Assembly (NCBI RefSeq): GCF_004000765.1
Contig: NZ_BILW01000015.1
Location: 1-64,000 of the forward strand
Direction of reading: 5' to 3'
DNA length: 64,000 nt
Origin: Paenibacillus chondroitinus NBRC 15376
GTDB taxonomy: Bacteria > Bacillota > Bacilli > Paenibacillales > NBRC-103111
A program made the translations under genes and the position numbers. Of the stretch, positions 15,446 to 26,067 are shown piece after piece. Position 1 is the stretch's first letter. The number at the start of each line of letters is the position of its first letter. Under the pieces are notes generated by a model. It was not told the DNA's origin, searched no databases, and worked only from the letters and a program-made list of their open reading frames with translations.

Positions 15446-16747
15446 ATGAAAGCAAGTTGGGAAAAAATAGAGAAGAACGTAGGCGTTCTTGAAGTGGAAG
15501 TTGGCGCAGAGCGCGTCGCAGATGCATTGGATAAAGCTTTCAAAAAAGTATCCGCGAAAGTAAATGTACCAGGTTTCCGTAAAGGGAAAGTGCCACGTTC
15601 AATCTTTGAAGCTAAATTTGGTGTAGAAAGCCTATACCAAGATGCACTAGACATCATTTTGCCTGAAGTTTACGTACAAGCGATTGAAGAGGTTAAAATC
15701 GAGCCTGTGGATCGTCCGGAAGTAGACGTAGAGCAATTCGGCAAAGGACAAGTTCTTAAATTCAAAGCGAAGGTTACTGTTAAACCGGAAGTAACGCTTG
15801 GCGATTACAAAGGCATCGAAGTTGAAGCTGTAGATGCTAACGTAACGGATGAAGAACTGGACAGCGAGCTTTCCCGTCTGCAACAACGTCATGCTGAATT
15901 GGTTGTTCTTGAAGAAGGACAAGCAGCTAACGGCGATGTAGTTGTTCTTGATTTCGAAGGTTTCGTTGATGGCGAAGCATTCGAAGGTGGAAAAGCAGAG
16001 AAGTACTCCCTTGAGCTTGGCTCCAACTCCTTCATTCCAGGGTTCGAAGAGCAGCTTGTAGGACTTGGCAAAGGCGAAGAGAAAGATGTTAACGTTTCTT
16101 TCCCTGAGAACTACCACTCCGAAGATCTGAAAGGCAAAGCGGCTGTGTTTAAAGTGAAAATTCACGACATCAAACGCAAAAACTTGCCAGAACTTGATGA
16201 TGAGTTCGCTAAAGATGTGAGCGAGTTCGACACGCTTGTTGAGTACAAAGAAGAATTGAAAAACCGTCTTCAAGAGCGCAAAACAAAAGATTCAGAAGCT
16301 GCTCTGGAAACAACTGTTGTTGATAAGGCTGCGGCTAACGCTGATGTTGAAATTCCAGCATCCATGGTAGAAGCAGAACTTGATGTAATGGTGAAAGAAT
16401 TCGAAAGACGTCTTCGCTCCCAAGGCATGACGCTTGAGATTTACTTCCAGTTCTCCGGTCAAAACGAGAGCGTGCTGAAAGATCAAATGAGAGAAGATGC
16501 TGAGAAGCGTGTTCGTAACAACCTTGTTCTTGAAGCCATTGCAGCTGCAGAAAACATCACAGTATCCGACGAAGAAGTTGACGCGGAACTTGAGAAATAT
16601 GCACCATCCTACCAAAAATCAACGGCAGAACTTCGTGAGCTGTTTGCTTCTAACGGCAGCCTAGAGGGTCTGAGCAATGATCTTGTGATTAGAAAAACGG
16701 TTGACTTCTTGCTTGAAAATAGCAAGCATGTTTCCGCAGCAGTATAA
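15446..16747 (+). CDS. tig: Trigger factor
   Basis: Trigger factor is the ribosome-bound chaperone and prolyl isomerase that meets nascent chains. The 433 residues have the N-terminal ribosome-binding signature [13 protein letters not shown] near 45-57. The FKBP-type PPIase domain lies at about 155-245 ([31 protein letters not shown]). The C-terminal chaperone arms are helical. Length is normal. AAGGGG before ATG 15446 decides the start over a weaker in-frame start 36 bp upstream. It has its own promoter and terminator. The codons look highly adapted (many CGT, GGT and GTA), as expected for an abundant protein. Confidence 0.97.
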   Translation: MKASWEKIEKNVGVLEVEVGAERVADALDKAFKKVSAKVNVPGFRKGKVPRSIFEAKFGVESLYQDALDIILPEVYVQAIEEVKIEPVDRPEVDVEQFGKGQVLKFKAKVTVKPEVTLGDYKGIEVEAVDANVTDEELDSELSRLQQRHAELVVLEEGQAANGDVVVLDFEGFVDGEAFEGGKAEKYSLELGSNSFIPGFEEQLVGLGKGEEKDVNVSFPENYHSEDLKGKAAVFKVKIHDIKRKNLPELDDEFAKDVSEFDTLVEYKEELKNRLQERKTKDSEAALETTVVDKAAANADVEIPASMVEAELDVMVKEFERRLRSQGMTLEIYFQFSGQNESVLKDQMREDAEKRVRNNLVLEAIAAAENITVSDEEVDAELEKYAPSYQKSTAELRELFASNGSLEGLSNDLVIRKTVDFLLENSKHVSAAV

Positions 16748-16758
16748 ATAAGGTAAGT

Positions 16759-16791
16759 AAAGGCACGTACGTAAGCAACGTGCCTTTCTTT
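16759..16791 (+). terminator. Terminator of tig
   Basis: AAAGGCACGT and ACGTGCCTTT form a 10-bp stem followed by a T-rich tract. Confidence 0.85.
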
Positions 16792-16946
16792 TACCCTATT
16801 TTAGCCACAAACTGCCTACAAACATAAGAAATTCATTGAATACATAGCAGTCTTCTGAAAAAATGACTTTGCTGCTCAAACATGTTAAACTGTTACTGAA
16901 TCCCAATTTGGAAAACATGGCTTTGGCCACAAAAGGAGTTGGTACA

Positions 16947-17537
16947 ATGAGTCTTATTCCTATGGTTGTTGAACAAGAGGCACGTGGGGAACGCTCTTAC
17001 GACATCTACTCGCGTCTACTTAAGGACCGCATTATTTTCATTGGGACTGCCATTGATGATGATGTGGCTAATTTGGTCATTGCCCAGCTGCTTTTTTTAT
17101 CTGCTCAGGATCCCGAAAAGGATATCCACTTATATATCAACTCACCAGGTGGATCTGTAACAGCTGGAATGGGTATCTTCGATACCATGCAATTTATTAA
17201 ACCGGATGTATCTACGATTTGTGTAGGTATGGCCGCAAGTATGGGTTCCTTGCTGTTAACAGCGGGTGCCAAAGGCAAGCGATACGCGCTGCCGAATGCT
17301 GAAGTTATGATTCACCAACCGCTCGGCGGTGTAAGAGGTCAAGCGACCGATATTAAGATTCACGCGGATTGGATTATCAAAACGAAACAAAAACTCAACC
17401 AGATTTATGTGGATCGTACGGGACAGCCGCTTGAAAAGATCGAAAGAGACACCGACCGAGATAACTTTATGAGCGCTGAAGAAGCGAAGGCATACGGGTT
17501 AATCGACGAGGTTATCACTCGAAACGACTTGAAATAA
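16947..17537 (+). CDS. clpP: ATP-dependent Clp protease proteolytic subunit ClpP
   Basis: ClpP is the serine protease core that degrades proteins fed by ClpX or ClpC. The 196 residues have Ser98 in GMAASMGS and His123 in MIHQPLGG; the family aspartate is near 172 in [11 protein letters not shown]. The N-terminus [24 protein letters not shown] is typical of mature-type ClpP. AAAGGAG lies before ATG 16947; the upstream in-frame extension has no ribosome site. It is separated from clpX by only 12 bp, so the two are one transcript. No clear CtsR operator was found upstream. Confidence 0.97.
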   Translation: MSLIPMVVEQEARGERSYDIYSRLLKDRIIFIGTAIDDDVANLVIAQLLFLSAQDPEKDIHLYINSPGGSVTAGMGIFDTMQFIKPDVSTICVGMAASMGSLLLTAGAKGKRYALPNAEVMIHQPLGGVRGQATDIKIHADWIIKTKQKLNQIYVDRTGQPLEKIERDTDRDNFMSAEEAKAYGLIDEVITRNDLK

Positions 17538-17549
17538 AGGAGTGATCCC

Positions 17550-18818
17550 ATGTTTAAATTTAACGATGAAAAAGGCCAACTCAAATGTTCCTTTTGTGGA
17601 AAATCCCAAGACCAAGTTCGCAAGCTTGTTGCAGGTCCGGGAGTTTACATTTGTGATGAATGTATAGAGCTTTGCACGGAGATTGTAGAAGAAGAACTAG
17701 GTCATGAGGAAGAACTGGATCTGAAGGATGTTCCGAAACCGAAGGAAATCCGCAACATTTTGGACCAGTACGTCATCGGGCAAGAACAAGCGAAGAAATC
17801 ACTTGCTGTAGCGGTTTATAATCACTACAAGCGTATCAATTCGCAAAATAAACTGGAAGATGTTGAGCTTCAAAAAAGTAACATCGTTCTTCTAGGACCA
17901 ACAGGAAGCGGTAAAACACTTCTTGCACAAACGCTTGCCAAAATCTTGAATGTTCCTTTCGCTATCGCGGATGCAACTTCATTGACGGAAGCGGGTTATG
18001 TTGGGGAAGACGTTGAGAACATTTTGCTCAAACTGATTCAAGCTGCAGATTACGATGTGGAGAAAGCAGAACGCGGTATTATCTACATCGATGAGATCGA
18101 TAAAGTAGCACGCAAATCCGAGAACCCGTCTATTACTAGAGACGTTTCTGGTGAAGGCGTTCAGCAAGCTTTGCTCAAGATTCTTGAAGGTACGGTTGCA
18201 TCAGTTCCTCCGCAAGGCGGACGTAAGCACCCTCATCAAGAGTTTATTCAAATCGATACAACCAACATTCTGTTTATTTGCGGCGGAGCTTTTGATGGTC
18301 TAGAGCAAATTATTAAACGCAGAATCGGTAAAAAAGTGATCGGCTTCAGCACAGACGGAGCTAAAGTAGATTTGAAACCGGGTGAGTACCTGTCCATGGT
18401 ACTTCCAGAAGATCTGCTCAGATTCGGATTGATTCCGGAATTCGTAGGCCGTCTGCCGGTTATCTCTACCCTGGAGCCGCTGGATGAAGCAGCACTGGTA
18501 CGTATTCTTTCCGAGCCGAAAAATGCGCTCGTGAAACAATACCAGAAGATGCTCGAAATGGATAACGTTTCACTCGAATTCGACGCAGAGGCGCTTGACG
18601 CCATTGCGAAAGAAGCGATTAAACGGAATACCGGCGCGCGCGGTCTGAGAGCAATCATCGAAAGCATTATGCTTGACGTGATGTTTGAAGTCCCTTCAAG
18701 AACCGATGTCTCTTCTTGTGTAGTCTCTAAGGAGACTGTTCAGAACAAGCTAACACCTGTGCTGACAACGAAAGACGGTTCACAAGCGTCAGGTAAGAAA
18801 AAAGAAGAAAGTGCGTAA
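17550..18818 (+). CDS. clpX: ATP-dependent Clp protease ATP-binding subunit ClpX
   Basis: ClpX is the AAA+ unfoldase that recognises substrates and threads them into ClpP. The 422 residues start with a zinc-binding domain with Cys13, Cys16, Cys35 and Cys38. Walker A GPTGSGKT lies at 116-123, and Walker [10 protein letters not shown] and the YVGEDVE pore region follow. An [20 protein letters not shown] sensor segment and a C-terminal domain ending in [10 protein letters not shown] complete it. AAAGGAG precedes the ATG. Here clpP and clpX are adjacent, whereas in B. subtilis clpP is elsewhere. Confidence 0.97.
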   Translation: MFKFNDEKGQLKCSFCGKSQDQVRKLVAGPGVYICDECIELCTEIVEEELGHEEELDLKDVPKPKEIRNILDQYVIGQEQAKKSLAVAVYNHYKRINSQNKLEDVELQKSNIVLLGPTGSGKTLLAQTLAKILNVPFAIADATSLTEAGYVGEDVENILLKLIQAADYDVEKAERGIIYIDEIDKVARKSENPSITRDVSGEGVQQALLKILEGTVASVPPQGGRKHPHQEFIQIDTTNILFICGGAFDGLEQIIKRRIGKKVIGFSTDGAKVDLKPGEYLSMVLPEDLLRFGLIPEFVGRLPVISTLEPLDEAALVRILSEPKNALVKQYQKMLEMDNVSLEFDAEALDAIAKEAIKRNTGARGLRAIIESIMLDVMFEVPSRTDVSSCVVSKETVQNKLTPVLTTKDGSQASGKKKEESA

Positions 18819-18846
18819 CCCATAATTTCATTAACGAACACACAGC

Positions 18847-18880
18847 CTCCAATCCGGTTTCCTTATACAGGAAATTGGAG
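18847..18880 (+). other. Hairpin between clpX and ispG
   Basis: CTCCAA with TTTCCT pairs with AGGAAA and TTGGAG around a TATAC loop, leaving a small bulge. There is no T-run, so a terminator is unlikely; it may affect mRNA processing or ispG expression. Confidence 0.45.
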
Positions 18881-18916
18881 CGGAGGATGTTTGGTGTCAT
18901 GGGGAGAGAAACCATA

Positions 18917-20014
18917 ATGTTCCATAGAAAAGACACGCGGCCCGTTCGAGTAGGCGATCTGACCATCGGCGGCAGCAATGAAGTCATCATGCAAAGCATG
19001 TGTACGACGAAAACAGCGGATGTAAAAGCCACTGTTGCTGAAATTCTTCGTCTGGAAGAAGCAGGCTGCCAATTGGTTCGCGTAACCGTGAACAATAAGG
19101 AAGCCGCTGAAGCGATTAAAGAAATTAAGAAACAGATCCATATTCCGCTAGTTTCCGATATTCATTTTGACCATCGTCTAGCGCTTGCTGCAATTGAGAA
19201 CGGGATCGATAAAGTGCGGATTAACCCGGGCAATATCGGTCGCCGCGAGAAGGTTGAAGCGGTAGTTAAGGCTTGTAAAGAGCGCGGGATTCCCATCCGA
19301 ATCGGTGTGAATGCAGGTTCGCTGGAGAACCATCTTCTGGAGAAGTATGGTTATCCGACGCCGGAAGCTATGGTGGAAAGTGCCTTATTTCATATCAACA
19401 TTCTAGAAGAATTAGATTTTCAAGATATCATCGTCTCTCTCAAAGCTTCTGATGTACCGATGGCGATTGCCGCTTATTCACAAGCTGCGAAAGCTTTTAA
19501 CTACCCACTTCACCTTGGTATTACGGAAGCGGGAACGCTCTTTACGGGCGCAGTGAAAAGTGCCGCGGGTATTGGAACGCTTCTCAACATGGGCATCGGG
19601 AACACGCTTCGTATTTCGCTTAGCGCGGATCCGGTTGAAGAGATTAAGGTGGCACGTGAGCTTCTCAAAACGTTCGGGTTAATTACGAACGCAGCAACGC
19701 TGGTTTCCTGCCCGACTTGCGGACGTCTTGACATTGACTTGTTCTCGATCGCTAACGAGGTAGAGGACTACATTGCCAAGATTAAGGTGCCAATTAAAGT
19801 ATCTGTTTTAGGTTGTGCCGTAAACGGTCCTGGAGAGGCTCGTGAGGCAGATATCGGGATTGCAGGTGCTCGTGGTGAAGGCATGCTGTTCCGCTATGGA
19901 GAAATGATCCGTAAGGTGCCGGAAGCCGAATTGCTCGATGAGTTGAAGAAAGAAATTGATATCATCGTCAAAGCCTATGAAGAAACAGGCGTCATTCCTG
20001 GTCGTAAGCACTAA
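18917..20014 (+). CDS. ispG: 4-hydroxy-3-methylbut-2-enyl diphosphate synthase (flavodoxin/ferredoxin)
   Basis: IspG is the penultimate-step [4Fe-4S] enzyme of the MEP isoprenoid pathway, converting MEcPP to HMBPP. The 365 residues match the short bacterial form: [13 protein letters not shown] near the start, [34 protein letters not shown] and SLKASDV. The cluster ligands are in SCPTCGR and [15 protein letters not shown] 18917 has GGGGAG about 10 bp upstream and aligns with the family start; in-frame starts to 18875 are less likely. It sits between clpX and lonB, where B. subtilis has no such gene. Confidence 0.95.
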   Translation: MFHRKDTRPVRVGDLTIGGSNEVIMQSMCTTKTADVKATVAEILRLEEAGCQLVRVTVNNKEAAEAIKEIKKQIHIPLVSDIHFDHRLALAAIENGIDKVRINPGNIGRREKVEAVVKACKERGIPIRIGVNAGSLENHLLEKYGYPTPEAMVESALFHINILEELDFQDIIVSLKASDVPMAIAAYSQAAKAFNYPLHLGITEAGTLFTGAVKSAAGIGTLLNMGIGNTLRISLSADPVEEIKVARELLKTFGLITNAATLVSCPTCGRLDIDLFSIANEVEDYIAKIKVPIKVSVLGCAVNGPGEAREADIGIAGARGEGMLFRYGEMIRKVPEAELLDELKKEIDIIVKAYEETGVIPGRKH

Positions 20015-20032
20015 TTTTTATTTAACATAAGC

Positions 20033-20076
20033 AAAGCCGTTAAGAACCCTTGTAAGGGATCTTGACGGCTTTTTGT
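20033..20076 (+). terminator. Terminator of ispG
   Basis: AAAGCCGT-AAGA-CCCTT pairs with AGGG-TCTT-ACGGCTTT around a short loop, followed by T residues. Confidence 0.88.
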
Positions 20077-20178
20077 TATTCAGCGCACGCATATTTGGGG
20101 CGCAAGAGAAGCATAATGAGAGAACTGGAAAGCTTGCTCAATTCACGCAAGTTTTACTATGGATGAAGGAGAATGACC

Positions 20179-21000
20179 ATGATTTTGTTAAAAAAGAACG
20201 CTGCAACACGCCGAATTTCCTTGGCAGTTACGATGGGGATTTCGCTGTTCCTGCTGCCCGTACATTCCGGCGCTGCTGATAGCCTGAACCCCAATCAGCC
20301 TGTTGCTGAATCCAAGACGAAAAAGGTAGCCATTGTCATTGATGACTTTGGCAACAATATGGACGGCACCACCGAAATGTTGAATTTGCCCATCCCATTC
20401 ACAGTAGCTGTGATGCCATTTCTGCCCTCTACCAAGCAAGACGCTCAACTAGCGCATGATAAAGGCCATGAGGTTATCCTGCACCTGCCTATGGAACCTG
20501 TACGAGGTAAGAAAAGTTGGCTTGGCCCTGGAGCCATTACTACGGACTTATCCAGCGATGAGATTCATAAGCGGATCGTAGCGGCGATAGAGGATGTCCC
20601 TTATGCGATAGGCATCAATAATCATATGGGCTCTAAAGCGACAGCCGATGAAAGAGTCATGAATATTCTTGTGGACATCTGCAAAGAGAAAAATCTTATT
20701 TTATTGGACAGCCGCACGACACCGCATAGCTTGATTGGGAAATTGGCGGGACAGAAGGGCGTTCCATTTTCAGAAAATCAGCTGTTTTTTGACGACCTCT
20801 ATACCTACAGCCACATCAGCAATCAGATGGTAAAGTTTAAGAAGTTTGTGAAAGACAGAGATTTGGTCATTGCAATTGGACATGTTGGCCCTCCAGGCAA
20901 GAAAACAGCTCAAGTCATCAAAGAGGCCATTCCAACGATTCAAAAGGAAGCAACCTTTGTTCCTCTTTCGCAAACGGTGAATCTTAACGCGAGAAAGTAG
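20179..21000 (+). CDS. Divergent polysaccharide deacetylase (YibQ-type), secreted
   Basis: A 273-residue exported protein of the YibQ/divergent polysaccharide deacetylase family, presumed to act on envelope glycans. A signal peptide covers about residues 1-33, ending after HSGAADS. The domain opens with KVAIVIDDFGNN, where the paired aspartates are the likely metal ligands. It continues with PFTVAVMPFLP, GHEVILHLPMEP, INNHMGSKAT and a DSRTTP motif. AAGGAG fixes ATG 20179 over ATG 20173. The 3' end overlaps the convergent amidase gene by 17 bp. Substrate and true catalytic activity are not established for this subfamily. Confidence 0.88.
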   Translation: MILLKKNAATRRISLAVTMGISLFLLPVHSGAADSLNPNQPVAESKTKKVAIVIDDFGNNMDGTTEMLNLPIPFTVAVMPFLPSTKQDAQLAHDKGHEVILHLPMEPVRGKKSWLGPGAITTDLSSDEIHKRIVAAIEDVPYAIGINNHMGSKATADERVMNILVDICKEKNLILLDSRTTPHSLIGKLAGQKGVPFSENQLFFDDLYTYSHISNQMVKFKKFVKDRDLVIAIGHVGPPGKKTAQVIKEAIPTIQKEATFVPLSQTVNLNARK

Positions 21001-21706
21001 AATTATTGACCATTCCAAAGTATTCATCCACAGCCCGGGCAACGGCGTCCGCGAGTTTGGCTTGATGGTGAGAGCTATTCAACAGTTTGCGATCGGTTTT
21101 ATTTGAAATAAATCCGAACTCCACGATAACAGCCGGGTATTTGGTATTTCGGAGCACATAGTATTTTTTTCCGAGAATAGGCAGTTCCTTCGAGCCATAC
21201 ACACGATTAAGAGAGTTTTGCAGCAAATTGGCAAACAGGATACTTTCGGATCGATTTTGGTGAAAAACAAGAGGTCCTCGCCGATTTGGTTTGCCTGACC
21301 AGTTAATATGCATGCTGAGCATCATTTTAGGCTTAATCGTGTTGGCTATTCCGGATCGCTGTGCCAAATCTTTGCGATGTCTTCCTCCATAGGACCATTT
21401 ATTATCTTGGCTCAAGGCATAATCATTGGTTCGGTTGATAATGACACGGTAGCCTTTTTTCTGAAGTAATTTGTAAGTCTTTTTAGAAATTGCTAAGTTC
21501 ATATCTTTTTCTTGGTATTTGCCGTATCTAGCTCCGGAATCAACGCCGCCATGGCCTACATCAATAATGATATCGGCATAAGGGAGCAGGGGGTTTCCTG
21601 CAAAAGCATAAGCATCAGAGCCTGCTGCTGCGAGGAGGCACAGAAAAAGAAGGACGATTGTCAATAAGCGCTTCAAAATGCCACATCCTTTTGCATGAAA
21701 GGTCAT
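20984..21706 (-). CDS. N-acetylmuramoyl-L-alanine amidase (Amidase_3), CwlD-like
   Basis: This is a secreted zinc amidase that cleaves between MurNAc and the stem peptide. The 240 residues open with a signal peptide. Zinc ligands are His in IIDVGHGGVD, Glu in YQEKDMNLAI and His in MLSMHINWSG; the catalytic Glu is in VIVEFGFISN. The size and layout are like CwlD, which makes muramic-lactam in spore cortex, but this is an inference. The ATG at 21706 has AAGGA upstream. A TTG at 21676 would give a more standard signal peptide and is also preceded by AAGGA. It faces the deacetylase gene with overlapping ends. Confidence 0.88.
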   Translation of the reverse strand: MTFHAKGCGILKRLLTIVLLFLCLLAAAGSDAYAFAGNPLLPYADIIIDVGHGGVDSGARYGKYQEKDMNLAISKKTYKLLQKKGYRVIINRTNDYALSQDNKWSYGGRHRKDLAQRSGIANTIKPKMMLSMHINWSGKPNRRGPLVFHQNRSESILFANLLQNSLNRVYGSKELPILGKKYYVLRNTKYPAVIVEFGFISNKTDRKLLNSSHHQAKLADAVARAVDEYFGMVNNSTFSR

Positions 21707-21765
21707 CTCTTATCCTTCTTCATAAAGGGAGCTTACATACATCATTCAAAAGTTTGCATGGATTG

Positions 21766-21794
21766 GATTAACCTTCTTTTACACGGGAATAATG
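21766..21794 (+). promoter_or_regulatory. Possible sigma-F promoter of lonB
   Basis: GGGAATAATG (21785-21794) fits the sigma-F -10 GGnRAnAHTW at nine of ten positions. GATTA (21766-21770) lies 14 bp upstream as a rough -35. lonB is sigma-F dependent in B. subtilis. The -35 is imperfect. Confidence 0.4.
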
Positions 21795-21831
21795 GAAGTT
21801 ATCGCTAAGGTTTTACTAAGGAGGCATGACA

Positions 21832-23550
21832 ATGAGTCTAAGTATTATTTTAATGGTAATTCAAGTGTTTTTTGCGGTTGTTATCGGGCTGTATTTCTGG
21901 AATTTACTGCGTAACCAACAGACGAATCGGACTGCTGTCGATAGAGAATCCAGAAAAGAATTGGAGAAGCTCAGAAAGCTTAGATCCATATCACTGACAA
22001 AGCCGTTATCGGAGAAAACGAGACCTTCCTCCATGCAGGATATCGTTGGCCAAGTGGAAGGCTTGAAGGCTTTGAAAGCCGCTCTGTGCGGTGCTAATCC
22101 ACAGCATGTTCTCATTTATGGCCCTCCGGGTGTCGGTAAAACGGCAGCTGCCCGGGTCGTTTTGGAAGAAGCGAAGAAAAATCAGGAATCTCCTTTCCGA
22201 GCGGATTCTAAATTTACGGAGATTGATGCGACAACAGCTCGCTTCGATGAGAGAGGAATTGCCGATCCCTTAATCGGTTCTGTTCACGATCCGATTTATC
22301 AAGGTGCAGGCGCAATGGGCGTTGCGGGAATTCCGCAGCCGAAGCCAGGCGCCGTGACCAAGGCGCATGGGGGCATCCTGTTCATCGATGAAATCGGTGA
22401 ATTGCACCCAACGCAAATGAACAAATTATTAAAGGTGCTGGAAGACCGTAAAGTATTTCTTGAGAGCGCGTATTACAGCTCGGAAGATACGAATATTCCA
22501 GGTTATATCCATGATATATTTCAAAATGGCCTTCCTGCGGATTTCCGCTTAGTGGGGGCTACGACCCGTACGCCAAGCGAGATTCCACCGGCTATTCGAT
22601 CACGGTGTCTGGAAATCTTTTTTCGCCCTCTTTTACCGGAAGAAGTTGGAGAGATTGCACGCAAAGCTTTGGATAAGATTGGCTTTAAGAAATGCGAAGC
22701 TGCCGTCGGGGTTGTCATGAAGTATGCAACGAACGGCCGGGAAGCTGTGAACGTTATTCAACTTGCAGCCGGTATCGCTTTATCGGATAAAAGAGATGAA
22801 ATTACGGCTTCCGACATAGAATGGGTTGTAAATTCATCACAAATTCCTCCCAGACCTGAACGCAAAGTACCTGCCCAACCGCAAGTTGGATTTGTTAACG
22901 GGTTAGCTGTTTATGGTCCTAATTTGGGTACCTTGCTTGAGATTGAAGTATCAGCTATTCCGATTGCCGTCGCAGGTACAGGGAAATTCAACATCACAGG
23001 TGTGGTGGATGAAGAAGAAATGGGAGGAGGATCACGGACGATTCGCCGAAAAAGCATGGCTCGCGGCTCTGTAGAAAACGTGCTGACAGTCCTTCGCAAG
23101 CTCGGATTCAACACTTCCGATTATGATCTGCATATTAACTTCCCCGGTGGTGTGCCGATTGACGGGCCTTCTGCCGGTATTTCAATGGCAACAGCTATCG
23201 CATCTGCGATACACAGGATTCCTGTCGATAACAAACTGGCCATGACCGGTGAAATGAGCATACATGGGAAAGTCAAGCCGGTAGGCGGCGTAGTCGCGAA
23301 AGTAGAGGCGGCCTTCCAAGCTGGAGCAACCAAAGTCATCATCCCGAAGGAAAATTGGCAGGAGATGTTTGCCGATTTACCAGGGGTAGAGGTCGTTGCT
23401 GCGGAATCCATCGAGGAAGTTTTGAGTGCTGCGCTGGGAATTGAACTTCATGACAATGTCATTCCTTTGCCTTTTGCCGCAGAAAGAACAATTGCCTCAT
23501 CGACATTGCCGATTCTGCATGCGAATTCACAGCATACGATTGATTCCTAA
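21832..23550 (+). CDS. lonB: LonB, ATP-dependent Lon-type protease (sporulation-associated)
   Basis: LonB is the forespore Lon-like AAA+ serine protease. The 572 residues begin with one membrane helix (about 5-22), unlike LonA. Walker A GPPGVGKT lies near 94, Walker B ILFIDEIGEL near 175, and the Lon protease domain covers about 340-535. The catalytic Ser is in DGPSAGISMA and the Lys in KPVGGVVAKVEAA. AAGGAGG fixes ATG 21832. It precedes lonA as in B. subtilis. The C-terminal tail of about 20 residues is an addition. Confidence 0.95.
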   Translation: MSLSIILMVIQVFFAVVIGLYFWNLLRNQQTNRTAVDRESRKELEKLRKLRSISLTKPLSEKTRPSSMQDIVGQVEGLKALKAALCGANPQHVLIYGPPGVGKTAAARVVLEEAKKNQESPFRADSKFTEIDATTARFDERGIADPLIGSVHDPIYQGAGAMGVAGIPQPKPGAVTKAHGGILFIDEIGELHPTQMNKLLKVLEDRKVFLESAYYSSEDTNIPGYIHDIFQNGLPADFRLVGATTRTPSEIPPAIRSRCLEIFFRPLLPEEVGEIARKALDKIGFKKCEAAVGVVMKYATNGREAVNVIQLAAGIALSDKRDEITASDIEWVVNSSQIPPRPERKVPAQPQVGFVNGLAVYGPNLGTLLEIEVSAIPIAVAGTGKFNITGVVDEEEMGGGSRTIRRKSMARGSVENVLTVLRKLGFNTSDYDLHINFPGGVPIDGPSAGISMATAIASAIHRIPVDNKLAMTGEMSIHGKVKPVGGVVAKVEAAFQAGATKVIIPKENWQEMFADLPGVEVVAAESIEEVLSAALGIELHDNVIPLPFAAERTIASSTLPILHANSQHTIDS

Positions 23551-23590
23551 ATTCAGCTGCAATTACCTTACATGCCGCGTTAGGTGCCAA

Positions 23591-23620
23591 TTGGTGTTTT
23601 CTGTGCAGTTTTGATAAAAT
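23591..23620 (+). promoter_or_regulatory. Possible sigma-A promoter of lonA
   Basis: TTGGTG (23591-23596), an 18-bp spacer and TAAAAT (23615-23620), about 80 bp upstream of the lonA start. Confidence 0.45.
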
Positions 23621-23698
23621 GTAAAGGGCAACGGATGAATACAATAATGAGAGACTTTGAGCAGGGCTCAGAGCTCCCTATATATGGAGGTGCAGAGG

Positions 23699-26044
23699 AT
23701 GGGACCCGGAAAAATCAAGGTGCGCAGATTGCCGCTATTGCCTCTAAGGGGACTGCTGGTTTATCCGAGCATGGTTCTACATCTGGATGTAGGGCGGGAA
23801 AAGTCGGTTAAAGCATTAGAGCGGGCAATGGTGGATGACAGCATGATACTCCTCTGCTCTCAATCTGAGATCAACATTGAAGAGCCTTCCAAAGAAGATA
23901 TTTATCGCATCGGGACTATTGCTAAGGTGCGGCAAATGCTGAAGCTGCCGAATGGAACGATTCGTGTCTTGGTAGAAGGCGTGTTGCGTGCTGAGATTGT
24001 AGAGTACCTCGTGAATGATGAATACTACGAAGTGACGGCCAGAGAGCTGCCTGAGCAAGAAATAACGGATCCAGAGATCGATGCGCTGATGCGTACCGTT
24101 CTGAACCAATTCGAGCATTATATCAATTTATCTAAAAAGGTGACACCAGAGACGCTCGCGGCTGTATCCGATATCGATGAGCCAGGCCGTTTAGCTGATG
24201 TCATCTGCAGTCATTTGTCGCTCAAAATCAAGGATAAGCAAGACATTTTGGAGACCGTGGATGTGCGTGAGCGGCTTGAGAAAATGCTGAATATTCTCAA
24301 CAATGAGCGAGAAGTGCTTGAACTGGAGCGCAAGATCAGTCAACGTGTCAAAAAGCAGATGGAAAAAACGCAGAAGGAATACTACCTTCGCGAGCAGATG
24401 AAAGCGATCCAGAAGGAACTTGGCGATAAGGAAGGCCGCGCAGGCGAAGTCGATGAGCTGCGGAGTCAATTGTCGGAAGCTGAGCTGCCTGACAAGGTTC
24501 GCGAGAAGGTCGAGAAAGAAATCGACCGTCTGGAGAAAATGCCGGCAACTTCTGCGGAAGGTGGCGTCATTCGCAACTATATTGATTGGCTGCTGGGGCT
24601 GCCTTGGTCCAAATCGACCGTAGATGATCTTGATTTGAACATCGCCGAGGAAATTCTCAATGAGGATCATTTCGGGCTTGAGAAACCGAAGGAACGCGTG
24701 CTGGAGTACTTGGCTGTGCAGAAGCTGGTCAAAAAGCTGAAAGGTCCTATCCTTTGTCTGGTGGGACCGCCAGGGGTCGGTAAAACGTCCATCGCCCGCT
24801 CTATCGCAAGATCCATGGGCAGACAGTTTATCCGCATCTCGCTCGGCGGTGTCAGGGATGAAGCGGAGATCCGCGGCCATCGCCGCACGTATGTTGGAGC
24901 TATGCCTGGCAGGATCATCCAGGGGATGAAAAATGCCGGAGCCAATAATCCCGTTTTCTTATTAGACGAAATCGATAAAATGGCCATGGATTTCCGCGGT
25001 GATCCTGCATCGGCGCTGCTGGAAGTTCTGGATCCCGAGCAAAATAGCACTTTTAGTGATCATTTCATTGAAGTTCCGTTCGACTTGTCCAACGTCATGT
25101 TCGTCACAACCGCTAATGCCGTTCACAATATTCCGCGTCCTTTGTTAGATCGGATGGAGGTTCTGTACATCCCGGGCTATACGGAAATTGAGAAAATGCA
25201 GATAGCCAAGAAATATTTGCTGCCGAAGCAAAAGCGAGATCATGGATTAGAGGAAGATCAACTTGTCGTTGATGACGCAGCGTTGATGAAAATCGTCCGT
25301 GATTACACTAGAGAAGCCGGTGTTCGTAATTTAGAGCAGCAAGTTGCCGGGATGAACCGGAAGGCAGCCAAAAAAATCGTGTCCGACCCCTCAACGCCGG
25401 TGCATGTAACGGAAGAGAACCTGAAGGACTACTTGGGTCCAGTTAAGTTCCGGTACAATGTAGCGGAAGAGAAGGATCAGATCGGAGCGGTCACAGGGCT
25501 TGCCTGGACGGAAGTCGGCGGGGATACGCTGGTAATTGAAGTGACCGTGATGCAAGGCACAGGCAAGCTGACGCTGACAGGTAAGCTCGGAGATGTTATG
25601 AAAGAGTCCGCACAAGCAGCATTCAGCTATACGCGAACACGCGCTGATGTGCTTGGGATTGCTCCTGACTTCCACGAGAAGAATGACATCCATATCCACA
25701 TTCCGGAGGGGGCGATACCCAAAGATGGCCCTTCCGCCGGGATAACGATGGCAACCGCCTTGATTTCGGCTTTGACGAATATCCCGGTTTCCCGCTCAGT
25801 TGCAATGACGGGCGAAATCACACTTCGCGGCCGCGTGCTGCCAATCGGGGGACTGAAAGAAAAGGCGCTCGCTGCACATCGTGCTGGTATACGTACCATT
25901 CTGCTGCCTCAGGATAATGAGAAAGATATCGTCGAAATTCCAGAAAGTGTCCGCGATGAGATGACCTTTATACCGGTCAGCCATATGGATCAAGTGCTCG
26001 AACATGCACTTGTGAAAAATAGGCCGCCAGCTCACGTCGGATAA
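23699..26044 (+). CDS. lonA: LonA, endopeptidase La
   Basis: Lon is the general cytosolic AAA+ protease for misfolded and regulatory proteins. The 781 residues have the N-terminal substrate domain ([16 protein letters not shown]), the coiled linker around 190-260, Walker A GPPGVGKT near 360 and Walker [10 protein letters not shown]. The protease domain has Ser in [10 protein letters not shown] and Lys in [14 protein letters not shown]. Length is normal. GGAGG sits 8 bp before ATG 23699; two in-frame ATGs lie upstream at 23657 and 23684 but do not fit the ribosome site. Confidence 0.97.
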   Translation: MGPGKIKVRRLPLLPLRGLLVYPSMVLHLDVGREKSVKALERAMVDDSMILLCSQSEINIEEPSKEDIYRIGTIAKVRQMLKLPNGTIRVLVEGVLRAEIVEYLVNDEYYEVTARELPEQEITDPEIDALMRTVLNQFEHYINLSKKVTPETLAAVSDIDEPGRLADVICSHLSLKIKDKQDILETVDVRERLEKMLNILNNEREVLELERKISQRVKKQMEKTQKEYYLREQMKAIQKELGDKEGRAGEVDELRSQLSEAELPDKVREKVEKEIDRLEKMPATSAEGGVIRNYIDWLLGLPWSKSTVDDLDLNIAEEILNEDHFGLEKPKERVLEYLAVQKLVKKLKGPILCLVGPPGVGKTSIARSIARSMGRQFIRISLGGVRDEAEIRGHRRTYVGAMPGRIIQGMKNAGANNPVFLLDEIDKMAMDFRGDPASALLEVLDPEQNSTFSDHFIEVPFDLSNVMFVTTANAVHNIPRPLLDRMEVLYIPGYTEIEKMQIAKKYLLPKQKRDHGLEEDQLVVDDAALMKIVRDYTREAGVRNLEQQVAGMNRKAAKKIVSDPSTPVHVTEENLKDYLGPVKFRYNVAEEKDQIGAVTGLAWTEVGGDTLVIEVTVMQGTGKLTLTGKLGDVMKESAQAAFSYTRTRADVLGIAPDFHEKNDIHIHIPEGAIPKDGPSAGITMATALISALTNIPVSRSVAMTGEITLRGRVLPIGGLKEKALAAHRAGIRTILLPQDNEKDIVEIPESVRDEMTFIPVSHMDQVLEHALVKNRPPAHVG

Positions 26045-26067
26045 CCATAGAAAGTAGTTGAACATTC

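Noticed and set aside
16800..16946. CtsR operator before clpP
   Set aside because: I looked for the GGTCAAA heptad repeats and found only partial words, so no operator is listed.
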